Source of the DNA: JAEUNJ01 sp052035955
GTDB taxonomy: Bacteria; Pseudomonadota; Gammaproteobacteria; Burkholderiales; Rhodocyclaceae
NCBI GenBank assembly: GCA_052035955.1
Contig: JBPOHD010000027.1
Location: 1 to 64,000 of the forward strand
Length of the DNA stretch: 64,000 bases
Direction: 5' to 3'
A program made the translations under genes and the position numbers. Each line of letters opens with the position of its first letter. Position 1 is the stretch's first letter. Shown in pieces: positions 1-8,047 of this stretch. The notes beneath the pieces were generated by a model that was not told the origin of the DNA, did not search any database, and saw only the letters and a list, made by a program, of their open reading frames with translations.

Positions 1-119
1 AACTTCAACGACAGCACCGTCGTGATCGCCGCCGTCAAGGTCGTCTTCCCATGGTCCACGTGACCAATCGTCCCCACATTCACGTGCGGCTTCGTACGCT
101 CAAACTTCCCTTTTGCCAT
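1..119 (-). CDS. tuf: Elongation factor Tu, N-terminal fragment
   Basis: The minus strand starts at 119 with MAKGKFERTKPHVNVGTIGH and continues through the P-loop GHVDHGKTT into an alanine/threonine-rich helix before leaving the window. This is the universal N-terminus of EF-Tu, the GTPase that delivers aminoacyl-tRNA to the ribosome. About 39 codons are present; the remainder lies to the left. It follows three tRNA genes on the same strand, the usual tufB arrangement in proteobacteria, so tRNAs and EF-Tu are probably co-transcribed. Confidence 0.97.
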   Translation of the reverse strand, partial: MAKGKFERTKPHVNVGTIGHVDHGKTTLTAAITTVLSLK

Positions 120-173
120 GTCGATTCACCCCAGATGATGCGTTTATCCGAACCAACTAACTCGATGAAAACC

Positions 174-248
<75 letters not shown>

Positions 249-275
249 CGTGATGCATTTCGCCGTTGCCTGGCT

Positions 276-349
<74 letters not shown>

Positions 350-390
350 CTTCCAGGAACGCTCTTTCGTCCCAGGCACTCGACTCGTTT

Positions 391-477
<87 letters not shown>

Positions 478-490
478 AGCGAAACCGTGA

Positions 491-519
491 ATTATCACGC
501 ATCGCGATATTCGTGTCAA
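491..519 (-). promoter_or_regulatory. Sigma-70 promoter of the tRNA/tuf operon
   Basis: On the minus strand a perfect -35 box TTGACA (514-519) is followed after 17 bases by the -10 box GATAAT (491-496). Transcription would begin a few bases before tRNA-Tyr, whose 5' end is at 477. A near-consensus promoter is expected for a stable-RNA operon. Confidence 0.85.
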
Positions 520-603
520 TTCCCGGACGATTTTGCCGCCGACGGTCCTGCGGGCGAGGATTCCGGCCCGCCCCTTGCCGCCGAAAGAGAATGACGCCTG
601 GGC

Positions 604-1110
604 TCAGGCGAGGCCCAGATCGACGTGGTCGAGCGGCAACGCGACGGTGCGCTTGACCGCCTGGAGCACGAAACTCGACTTGACGTCGGCGACGCCTTCG
701 ATCTTGAGCAACTTGTCCAGCACGAAGCGGGAAAAGTGGTCCAGATCGGGAACGACGACCCGCAACAGGTAGTCCCTGTCGCCGGTGAGGGCAAGGCATT
801 CCAGGACTTCCGGCCAGGCCGCGACGGCGGTGGCGAGGCGATCGGCCGGCATGTTGCCTCCCCGCTTGTCGAGGGAGACCTCGACGAGGGCCTCGATGTC
901 GAGGCCGAGGCGCCGCCGGTCCACCAAGGCCGCAAAGCCGGCGATGAGGCCCCTGTCTTCCAGGGAACGCATCCGCCGCAGACAGGGGGAAGGCGACAGG
1001 GCGATCCGCTCCGCGAGGTCGGCGTTACTGATACGCCCTTCCTGTTGCAGGACGGCAAGCATCCGCAGGTCCAGGCGGTCCAAAGAAATTTTCAGCTTTC
1101 CAGGTGTCAC
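604..1110 (-). CDS. Lrp/AsnC family transcriptional regulator
   Basis: This 168-residue protein has the standard Lrp layout: an N-terminal winged helix (about residues 8-65, with LDRLDLRMLAVLQ and SNADLAERIALSPSPCLRRM) followed by an effector-binding RAM domain (about 75-160, with GDRDYLLRVVVPDL). Lrp family members sense amino acids or related metabolites. It starts at a GTG and is transcribed away from the 4-hydroxyphenylpyruvate dioxygenase gene across a 113-bp spacer. It therefore probably controls that tyrosine/phenylalanine catabolic gene and itself; the target is inferred from position only. Confidence 0.9.
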   Translation of the reverse strand: MTPGKLKISLDRLDLRMLAVLQQEGRISNADLAERIALSPSPCLRRMRSLEDRGLIAGFAALVDRRRLGLDIEALVEVSLDKRGGNMPADRLATAVAAWPEVLECLALTGDRDYLLRVVVPDLDHFSRFVLDKLLKIEGVADVKSSFVLQAVKRTVALPLDHVDLGLA

Positions 1111-1119
1111 AATTCGGCA

Positions 1120-1138
1120 TTTTATTGCGTTTTATTGC
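1120..1138. promoter_or_regulatory. Possible Lrp operator: direct repeat in the lrp/hpd spacer
   Basis: Two copies of TTTTATTGC (1120-1128 and 1130-1138) lie 10 bp apart, one helical turn, in an unusually A+T-rich stretch between the divergent regulator and hpd. Lrp-type proteins favour A+T-rich phased sites, so this is a reasonable operator candidate. Binding is inferred. Confidence 0.45.
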
Positions 1139-1223
1139 CAGGGCATCGCATTAGAGACAGAAAATTTCCCCCTCGAGGGCATAGGATTCCAAAATTCCAA
1201 CGTTCCGCGAAGGATCCACGACC

Positions 1224-2285
1224 ATGAACGACAACCCCATGGGCACCGACGGTTTCGAGTTCATCGAATATGCCGCCCCGGACCCAGCCGCCCTCGACAC
1301 CCTGTTCCGCGCCCTAGGCTTCGTCCCTGTCGCCCGCCATCGATCCAAGGAGGTCACCCTGTATCGGCAGGGCGAGATCAACTTCATTCTCAACGCCGAA
1401 CCGGAGAGCTTTGCCCAGTCCTTCGCCCGGGTTCACGGCCCATCCATCTGTGCGATCGCTCTCCGGGTCCGGGATGCCCGTGCCGCCGCCGAACGTGCCA
1501 AGGCGCTCGGTGCCGACGTGGTCCATGGCAACGCCCGACCGATGGAATTGAACATTCCGGCCATTCGCGGCATCGGGGGCAGCCTGATCTACCTGGTGGA
1601 CAGGTACGACTCCGGCGTGACGATCTATGACATCGATTTCGTCCCCATCCAGGGGACTCCGGCCAAACCCGAGGGTGTCGGGTTGGTCGCCATCGACCAT
1701 TTGACGCACAACGTCCATCTGGGCCGCATGGACGTCTGGGCCGAGTTCTACCAGCGCCTGTTCAATTTCCGCGAACTGCGCCATTTCGACATCGAGGGTC
1801 GCCAGACGGGACTGCATTCACGCGCCATGGTCAGCCCCTGCGGAAAGATCCGCATCCCGATCAACGAGGCGGCGGATCAGGCCGGCCGGAAGGGCCAGAT
1901 CCAGGAGTTTCTGGACCTCTACCGTGGGGAGGGGATTCAACACATAGCCCTGGCCACCCGCAATATCCACGCCGCAGTCGACGCCCTGCGGGCATCCGGT
2001 TTCCGCTTCCTGGACACGCCGGACGCCTACTATGACGCCGTCGATGGCAGGCTCCCCGGGCACGGCCAGGACCTGGGCCGCCTGCGCAGGAACCGCGTCC
2101 TCATCGACGGCGACCCGGCCGACGGACTGCTGTTGCAGATATTCACCGAAACCGTCATCGGGCCGATCTTCTTCGAACTGATCGAGCGTCGGGGCAACGA
2201 CGGTTTCGGCGAAGGCAATTTCAAGGCCCTCTTCGACGCCATGGAGGAGGAACAGGTACGGCGCGGCGTCCTGTCTGGCGGGTAG
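1224..2285 (+). CDS. hpd: 4-hydroxyphenylpyruvate dioxygenase
   Basis: This 353-residue protein is a two-half vicinal-oxygen-chelate fold enzyme that converts 4-hydroxyphenylpyruvate, O2 and Fe(II) to homogentisate in aerobic tyrosine/phenylalanine degradation. The C-terminal half carries the expected iron ligands: His159 (AIDHLTHNV), His240 (GIQHIALAT) and Glu318 (FFELIER). Length matches bacterial enzymes. The start has the purine-rich GAAGGA upstream. It is divergent from an Lrp-type regulator and followed by a flavin monooxygenase and TRAP genes on the same strand. No homogentisate dioxygenase is nearby. Confidence 0.95.
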   Translation: MNDNPMGTDGFEFIEYAAPDPAALDTLFRALGFVPVARHRSKEVTLYRQGEINFILNAEPESFAQSFARVHGPSICAIALRVRDARAAAERAKALGADVVHGNARPMELNIPAIRGIGGSLIYLVDRYDSGVTIYDIDFVPIQGTPAKPEGVGLVAIDHLTHNVHLGRMDVWAEFYQRLFNFRELRHFDIEGRQTGLHSRAMVSPCGKIRIPINEAADQAGRKGQIQEFLDLYRGEGIQHIALATRNIHAAVDALRASGFRFLDTPDAYYDAVDGRLPGHGQDLGRLRRNRVLIDGDPADGLLLQIFTETVIGPIFFELIERRGNDGFGEGNFKALFDAMEEEQVRRGVLSGG

Positions 2286-2370
2286 GAGGAGCGCGGCTCC
2301 CGTCAATTGACTCCTAAAGCATCGGAACTTAGGATTCGGGCGACGCGTCCGACCACGAGGAATTGCCTCC

Positions 2371-3426
2371 ATGACCCAGCCCGCCCCCGCCCGTGCCGAC
2401 CTTCCGCCGTCGCCGATGCGCCACTCGATCTTTTCGGTGCAGGACCACCATCCCTCGCTGCCGCGGACGGTCCCCGCCCTCTATGGTCAGGTAACCGCCC
2501 AGGCAGAACTGGCTGAACAACTGGGCTACGACACCTTCTTCGTCGCCGAGCATCATTTCCACGAGTACGGCGCCGTCCCGAATCCGGCGGTCTTTCTCGC
2601 CGCCCTCGCCCAGCGCACGCGGCGCCTGCGACTCGGTTCAGCGATATCGATCCTCACCTTCCACCACCCGCTGACGGTGGCTGAGAGCTACGCCATGGTG
2701 GACGTGCTGTCCGACGGACGGCTCACGCTGGGTACCGGTTCCGGTTATCTGAAGCACGAGTTCGCCGGCTACCGCGTCGATCTCGCCGAGAAGCGCGAGC
2801 GTTTCGACGAGGCGCTGGCCATCATGAAAAGGGCCTTGGCGGGCGAGCGGCTTACCCACAAAGGGAAGTTCTGGGATTTGGAGGATGTCGCCATCAACGT
2901 GCCCTGCGTGCAGAAGCCGTCTCCACCGATCTACGTGGCCGTCCTGGCACGGGAGGCCGCCTACCACGTGGCCAGGCAGGGCAACCACATCTTCGCGGTC
3001 CCCTATGCCTCGGTGGACCGCTTCGACGACGTGGCGGGAATCGTCGAGGGCTTCCGGCGAGGCTGGTCCGAGTCAGGCGGCACCGGCGCAGGCGACGCGG
3101 TCTTCGCCTTCCACACCCACGTGGCGGAAACGGATGAGGAAGCACGCCACCGCGCCGCCGCACCCTTCGACCTCTACGTCGCGACACGCCTGTACGCCCG
3201 GCGCCAGACTTACGACGACATCATGCAGAGCGGCCTTTCCCTGATGGGTGGCGTGGATACGGTCGTGGAAAAGCTGGTTCGCCTCCACCGCATGGGCATC
3301 ACCCACGTCATGCATCTGCAGAACTTCGGCATGCTCGACCAGGACAGCGTCGGGGACTCCATGCGCCTCCTGATGACCGAGGTGGTGCCCAAGGTCAATC
3401 GGATATTGGGCAAAGACGTCGCTTGA
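2371..3426 (+). CDS. Luciferase-like (LLM class) flavin-dependent monooxygenase
   Basis: This 351-residue protein has the bacterial luciferase-like TIM-barrel signature: GYDTFFVAEHHFHEYG near residue 55, then RLRLGSAISILTFHHPL and DGRLTLGTGSGY. Such enzymes use reduced FMN and O2 to oxidise organic substrates. It follows hpd by 85 bp in the same direction and precedes a TRAP transporter, suggesting a role with an imported organic acid, but the substrate cannot be read from sequence. A few family members are F420-dependent; FMN is likelier in this organism. Confidence 0.8.
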   Translation: MTQPAPARADLPPSPMRHSIFSVQDHHPSLPRTVPALYGQVTAQAELAEQLGYDTFFVAEHHFHEYGAVPNPAVFLAALAQRTRRLRLGSAISILTFHHPLTVAESYAMVDVLSDGRLTLGTGSGYLKHEFAGYRVDLAEKRERFDEALAIMKRALAGERLTHKGKFWDLEDVAINVPCVQKPSPPIYVAVLAREAAYHVARQGNHIFAVPYASVDRFDDVAGIVEGFRRGWSESGGTGAGDAVFAFHTHVAETDEEARHRAAAPFDLYVATRLYARRQTYDDIMQSGLSLMGGVDTVVEKLVRLHRMGITHVMHLQNFGMLDQDSVGDSMRLLMTEVVPKVNRILGKDVA

Positions 3427-3491
3427 TCTAGAATCGGCCGCACACGCCGGACATCCGGCAATACAAGAACGTTTCACGAGGAGAACACACC

Positions 3492-4514
3492 ATGCAGAAA
3501 CTGCTGCGCATCGCGCTGGCTGCCGGCGCCGTGGCCTTTGCCGGACCTTCGACCGCCCAGGAGCGCATCGAGCTCAAGCTCTCCCATTACCTGCCTCCGA
3601 CCCACGGCCTGCACGTCGATGTCTCCGAGCCCTGGGCCAAGGAACTCGAGAAGCGGACCAACGGCCGGGTGACCGTCAAGGTCTTCCCGGGGAATTCGAG
3701 CCTCGGCAATGCGGCCAACCAACTGGATCAGGTGCAGGCCGGGGTGGTCGACGTCGCCCTTGGGTTGTCGGGAATCCCGCGCGGCCGGTTGCCGCGCACG
3801 ACCATCATCGACCTTCCGTTCATGACCGACAGCGCCGAGGCGGCGAGCCAGGCACTTTGGTCCGCCTATCCGAAGTTTCTGGCCGAGGAGTACAAGGGGC
3901 TCAAGGTGCTCGCCCTGTTCGCCCACAATCCGGGCCTCATCGCCCTCCGGAACAAGAAGGTCGAGAAGGTAGACGACCTCAAGGGCCTGCGGATCCGGGC
4001 GCCGTCAGTGCAAACCCAGGCCCTGCTGACTGCCCTGGGCGCGACGCCCGTCGGCATGCCGCCGGGGCAAATCTACGAGAACATGGAAAAGGGCGTCATC
4101 GACGGCGCAATGCTGCCCTATGACGGCATCAAGGGCTTCAAGGTCGACGAATTGGCGAAGTATTACTTCGACGCAGACCTCTACACGACCTCCTTCTATT
4201 TCGTCATGAACCAGAAAAAATACGATTCCCTGCCGCCGGAAGTACGCAAGGCGATCGACGAAATCAGCGGCGATGGCCTCGTGGCAAGGTTCGGCGGCTG
4301 GTGGGACAAATGGGACAAGGCGGGCATGGATGCGGTGAAGGCGAAGAGTGGTGTCGTCGTCGAGGCGACGGCCAGGGACAAGGAGGCCCTGCGCAAGCAA
4401 CTCCAGCCGGTGATCGAACAGCAACTCGCCGAACTCGAGAAGGCCGGCGTCGCAAATGCGCGCGCCATCTACGACGAGATGCGCAAGGAGGTGGCGAAGC
4501 GGGCCAAGAGGTAG
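3492..4514 (+). CDS. dctP: TRAP transporter substrate-binding protein (DctP family)
   Basis: This 340-residue periplasmic protein has a signal peptide (LLRIALAAGAVAFAGPSTAQ) and the DctP fold. The segment LKGLRIRAPSVQTQALLTAL contains the conserved arginine that usually binds the ligand carboxylate. It captures organic acids and hands them to the DctQM membrane complex encoded immediately downstream (14-bp gap). GAGGAGAA precedes the ATG. The neighbouring hpd and monooxygenase make an aromatic or keto acid a reasonable guess for the ligand. Confidence 0.9.
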   Translation: MQKLLRIALAAGAVAFAGPSTAQERIELKLSHYLPPTHGLHVDVSEPWAKELEKRTNGRVTVKVFPGNSSLGNAANQLDQVQAGVVDVALGLSGIPRGRLPRTTIIDLPFMTDSAEAASQALWSAYPKFLAEEYKGLKVLALFAHNPGLIALRNKKVEKVDDLKGLRIRAPSVQTQALLTALGATPVGMPPGQIYENMEKGVIDGAMLPYDGIKGFKVDELAKYYFDADLYTTSFYFVMNQKKYDSLPPEVRKAIDEISGDGLVARFGGWWDKWDKAGMDAVKAKSGVVVEATARDKEALRKQLQPVIEQQLAELEKAGVANARAIYDEMRKEVAKRAKR

Positions 4515-4528
4515 CGCCCGGCGAATCC

Positions 4529-5062
4529 ATGAAGGCCTTCGTCCATTTCGTCGAGGCGTCGTCCCGTTGGCTAGCGGTCGGCGGGATGTTGCTTCTCGGG
4601 CTGATCATCCTCGTCGTGATGGGCGACATAGTGTTGAGGCGAAGCATCGGCTTTTCGGTACCCGGGACGGTGGACCTTACCCAACTGGCCGTCATGACCG
4701 CGTTCTTCCTGGCGCTTCCCTCGACTTTCCTCCATGAAGCGAATGTCGGAGTGGATTTCATGACCGATCCGCTTCCTCCTGCCGCCCTTTGGGCCCTCAA
4801 GGCGGTCGTGTCGCTGCTCGCAGCCGCCTTCATGGGAGCCATGACCTGGTACTGCTTCGGTCAGGCCATGCTGCAGGTCTCCAGCGGCGATCGCTCGCAG
4901 ACCATCGGGATTCCCATCGCGTTCTACTGGGGGCCCTTGCTGTCGGGTTGCGGACTCGCCGTCAGCAGCAGCCTGCTCCTGACGCTCCGCTATGGCCTGG
5001 AGACACTGGGCCGCAGCGACTACATGGCGGGGGAAGTGCACAAGGTAGAAGTGGATCTCTGA
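4529..5062 (+). CDS. dctQ: TRAP transporter small permease (DctQ family)
   Basis: This 177-residue protein has four predicted membrane spans, the first around LAVGGMLLLGLIILVVMGDIV and later ones around LKAVVSLLAAAFMGAMTW and LLSGCGLAVSSSLLLTL. It is the small membrane subunit that links the binding protein to DctM in sodium-driven TRAP uptake. The stop codon overlaps the dctM start (TGATG), so translation is coupled. The start chosen is the ATG 14 bp after dctP; longer frames extend back inside dctP. Confidence 0.88.
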   Translation: MKAFVHFVEASSRWLAVGGMLLLGLIILVVMGDIVLRRSIGFSVPGTVDLTQLAVMTAFFLALPSTFLHEANVGVDFMTDPLPPAALWALKAVVSLLAAAFMGAMTWYCFGQAMLQVSSGDRSQTIGIPIAFYWGPLLSGCGLAVSSSLLLTLRYGLETLGRSDYMAGEVHKVEVDL

Positions 5063-6363
5063 TGTCCGGCACCGCACAAGGTTTGGTCGGATTCGGCCTG
5101 GTGATCCTGCTCATCTTCCTCCGCGTGCCCGTCGCCATCGCGATGGGGACGGTCGGCGCCCTCGGTTATGGATTGCTCAACGGCTGGCCTTCCCTGGGCT
5201 TCATCATGGGGCGGGCGCCCTTCGAGTCCGTTTTTCCGGTCGGCCTCTCGGTGGTTCCACTGTTCGTCATGATGGGCGTCTTTTCCGCCCATGCCGGCCT
5301 TTCGCGCAGCCTTTACGGGTTCGTCGCCGCCTTCGTCGGGCACCTGCGGGGCGGGCTCGCCCTGGCCACCGTTGGCGCCTCCGCGATCTTCGGCGCCATC
5401 TGCGGCTCCTCCATCGCCACTGCGGCCACCATCGGCAAGATCGCCCTGCCCGAAATGCGCCGCCACGGCTACGACGACCGGCTGGCCTCCGCCTCCGTGG
5501 CGGCCGGCGGAACGCTGGGGGTCATGATCCCCCCGTCGATTCTTTTCGTCGTCTATGGACTGATGACCGAAAACTCCATCGGCAAACTGTTCGCGTCGGG
5601 AGTATTCCCCGGCATCCTCGGCATGCTGCTGTACATGGGCGCGGTAACCTGGATGACGGGCCGCGACCCCAGGCTGGGCGCCGCCTGCGAGAAGGTGCCC
5701 TGGCGCGAGAGGCTCCGGCTGTTCCGGGACGTATGGCAGGTTGGAGCGCTGTTCGGCGTGGTCCTCGGCGGGATGAATTTCGGCTGGTTCTCGCCGACCG
5801 AGGCCGCGGCGGTAGGGGCCTTCGGCGCTGTCGTGCTGGCCGGCATCGGCGGTCACCTGGACCGTCCGAACGTCGTTGCGGGATTGCTGGAAACGGCGCA
5901 TACGACGGCGATGATTTTCATGATCCTCATCGGCGCGACCCTCTTCAACTACTTCATCGACGCCGCGGGGTTCACCCAGGGCCTCATCGCCCAGGTCAAG
6001 GACCTCGGCCTGGGGCCCTACTGGGTCCTGGCGCTGGTTTGCGTGTTCTACATCGTGTTGGGCTGCCTCATGGACAGCCTTTCGATGGTCCTGCTCACCA
6101 TCTCCGCGGTCTACCCGCTGATGACCAGCCTCGGCTTCGACCCGATCTGGTTCGGCGTCATGCTGGTCACCCTGGGCGAGATCGGAATGATCACGCCGCC
6201 GGTCGGCATGAACCTTTTCGTCCTGCAGAGCGTTTCCCCGGGACTCAAACTGGAGACGGTTTCCAGGGGCATCCTGCCCTTCGTCGCCGCCGATGGCCTC
6301 CGCCTCGTCCTGCTGACCGCTTTCCCCGTCATCGCCACCTGGCTGCCGATGCAGATGAAATAG
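5062..6363 (+). CDS. dctM: TRAP transporter large permease (DctM family)
   Basis: This 433-residue, highly hydrophobic protein has about twelve membrane spans and typical DctM segments such as IFGAICGSSIATAATIGKIA, GGTLGVMIPPSILFVVYG and GEIGMITPPVGMNLFV. It forms the ion-coupled translocation channel of the TRAP system. The ATG overlaps the dctQ stop. It ends the operon-like run that began with hpd. Confidence 0.92.
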   Translation: MSGTAQGLVGFGLVILLIFLRVPVAIAMGTVGALGYGLLNGWPSLGFIMGRAPFESVFPVGLSVVPLFVMMGVFSAHAGLSRSLYGFVAAFVGHLRGGLALATVGASAIFGAICGSSIATAATIGKIALPEMRRHGYDDRLASASVAAGGTLGVMIPPSILFVVYGLMTENSIGKLFASGVFPGILGMLLYMGAVTWMTGRDPRLGAACEKVPWRERLRLFRDVWQVGALFGVVLGGMNFGWFSPTEAAAVGAFGAVVLAGIGGHLDRPNVVAGLLETAHTTAMIFMILIGATLFNYFIDAAGFTQGLIAQVKDLGLGPYWVLALVCVFYIVLGCLMDSLSMVLLTISAVYPLMTSLGFDPIWFGVMLVTLGEIGMITPPVGMNLFVLQSVSPGLKLETVSRGILPFVAADGLRLVLLTAFPVIATWLPMQMK

Positions 6364-6404
6364 GGTGGCGGACCGCAAGCCGCCACCACCGAGTGCCATC
6401 CACC

Positions 6405-7163
6405 GTGAGTCGAGACAATGCCATCAGCCCACTGGGCAGCGCCCTGCTCGCGCAGGCACTGGGTTCCCTCCCCGTCGTGCTGGCCCTGGCCATGTATCCC
6501 CAGGTCGGCGAGGCGCCGCTCGGGCTGGCGCTCACCCAGGGCGGTTGCGCGGCCATCGTCAGCCGAATGCGGCGGGCGCCGACCTGGTGGATTCCCATCC
6601 ACCTCGCCTTCGTCCCGATGGTGGTTGCCGCCAGCCGCCTCGCCCTGGCGCCAGGCTGGTGGTTGGCCGGATTCGCTGTCCTCCTGCTCGTCTTCTGGCG
6701 AACGGACCGGAGTCGCGTACCGCTCTACCTGAGCAACCGGACGACCGCCGAGGCCGTGGCCGATCTCATTCCCCGGGCCGGAGGACAGGTGCTGGACCTC
6801 GGATGCGGCGATGGCGGCCTTCTGGCCGTCCTTGCCCGGCGCCGCCCCGACTGCGCCTTTCTCGGCATCGAGCACGCGCCGCTGCCCTGGCTGGTCGCCC
6901 GGTGGCGAACCCGCGACCTGGACAACGTGGTCATCCGGTACGGAGACTTCTGGCCTCTCGACCTCGGACCATACGTCCTGGTCTATGCCTTCCTGTCGCC
7001 GGCGCCCATGGACCGTCTCTGGGATAAGGCGGTCGCCGAGATGGGGCCGGGATCGCTGCTGGTGTCCAACAGCTTTCCGGTTCCCGATGCTCCCCATGCC
7101 GAGACATGCCGGCTTTCCGACCCGCGCCGGACCGAACTCTTCGTCTATAGGCCGGGTACCTGA
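6405..7163 (+). CDS. Class I SAM-dependent methyltransferase with N-terminal membrane helices
   Basis: This 252-residue protein begins at a GTG. The first ~90 residues hold two or three hydrophobic segments (SALLAQALGSLPVVLALAMY, WIPIHLAFVPMVVAASRLAL and WLAGFAVLLLVFW). A Rossmann methyltransferase core with motif I VLDLGCGDGG follows, then FLGIEHAPLP and VIRYGDFW. The tail (LLVSNSFPVPD) resembles uncharacterised membrane-anchored methyltransferases. It lies 41 bp after dctM on the same strand. The substrate is unknown. Confidence 0.75.
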   Translation: MSRDNAISPLGSALLAQALGSLPVVLALAMYPQVGEAPLGLALTQGGCAAIVSRMRRAPTWWIPIHLAFVPMVVAASRLALAPGWWLAGFAVLLLVFWRTDRSRVPLYLSNRTTAEAVADLIPRAGGQVLDLGCGDGGLLAVLARRRPDCAFLGIEHAPLPWLVARWRTRDLDNVVIRYGDFWPLDLGPYVLVYAFLSPAPMDRLWDKAVAEMGPGSLLVSNSFPVPDAPHAETCRLSDPRRTELFVYRPGT

Positions 7164-7272
7164 AAAACGCCGGCAATCCCTCGCATTTCCCACCATCGTG
7201 GCCGCCGGCCTTCGCCAATAATCGGCCCTTGTGCGGCTGGCCGGAATTTCGGCCGGCGGGCGGAGGCCGGCA

Positions 7273-7953
7273 ATGGCAGACATCATCTGTGTCATCGGAA
7301 ACAAGGGCGGTACGGGGAAGACCACGCTTTCCCACATGCTTTGCCAGGGGCTCGGACTTCTGGGGCAGCGGTCCGTCTGCGTCCTGACCGATACCCACCG
7401 CGAGCCCCTGGACCCGAAGGACCGCCGCTACCTGATCGCCGATGCCCGTTCGCGGGAAGCGCTGGCCAAGGTAGTCGACAAGATCCGCTCCCTGCGCGCC
7501 TGGATGGGCGTCATCGACGGCGGGGGCAACCGGACCGAGATGGACCGGAAGCTCTATGGGCTGGCCGATCTCGTCCTGTTGCCATTCCGCGACTCCCACG
7601 AGGACATCCGCACCGTGATGCGGGACCTGGAAATGTTCCCGCGGGCCTACGCCGTCCCCACCCAGTGGCCGACCAATGCCTGGCAACGGGAGGCGGCCGA
7701 AAAGACGGTCGACCAGTTCCTGGGGCATTATCGGGACCGCCTGCTGGAGCCGGTTTTCGCCCTCTCGGCATCCAAGCACCTTCTTCAGGCGAAACTCCCC
7801 GCCCCCATGCCGACCCCCCTGGCGAACGCCTGCCGCAGCGCCGCCCACCAGGTCCTGGACCTGTTGCAGGTACCCCTGGACCGCGACCTGCCCCCAGCGA
7901 TCGCGGCCACCCCGACAGCCGGCCTCCGCGGCCCCCTGGTCGCTACCGCCTGA
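7273..7953 (+). CDS. ParA/MinD-like P-loop ATPase
   Basis: This 226-residue protein opens with the deviant Walker A motif GNKGGTGKTT (signature Lys11, catalytic Lys16) typical of the ParA/MinD superfamily. The expected DxxG-like region reads VIDGGGNRTEMD. No ParB partner or parS site is visible. The C-terminus after residue 185 is proline-rich. A role in positioning or partition of some cellular cargo is possible but not supported by context. It lies between a methyltransferase and a sensor kinase on the same strand. Confidence 0.75.
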   Translation: MADIICVIGNKGGTGKTTLSHMLCQGLGLLGQRSVCVLTDTHREPLDPKDRRYLIADARSREALAKVVDKIRSLRAWMGVIDGGGNRTEMDRKLYGLADLVLLPFRDSHEDIRTVMRDLEMFPRAYAVPTQWPTNAWQREAAEKTVDQFLGHYRDRLLEPVFALSASKHLLQAKLPAPMPTPLANACRSAAHQVLDLLQVPLDRDLPPAIAATPTAGLRGPLVATA

Positions 7954-8047
7954 TCCTTCCCGTTGGCCGCCGTCACGGCGGTGGGACTCCTTCCGCCTTG
8001 CCTCCGACCCCGCTCGGGAACAAAATGCCGGGCGACAGGGGAGTTGC

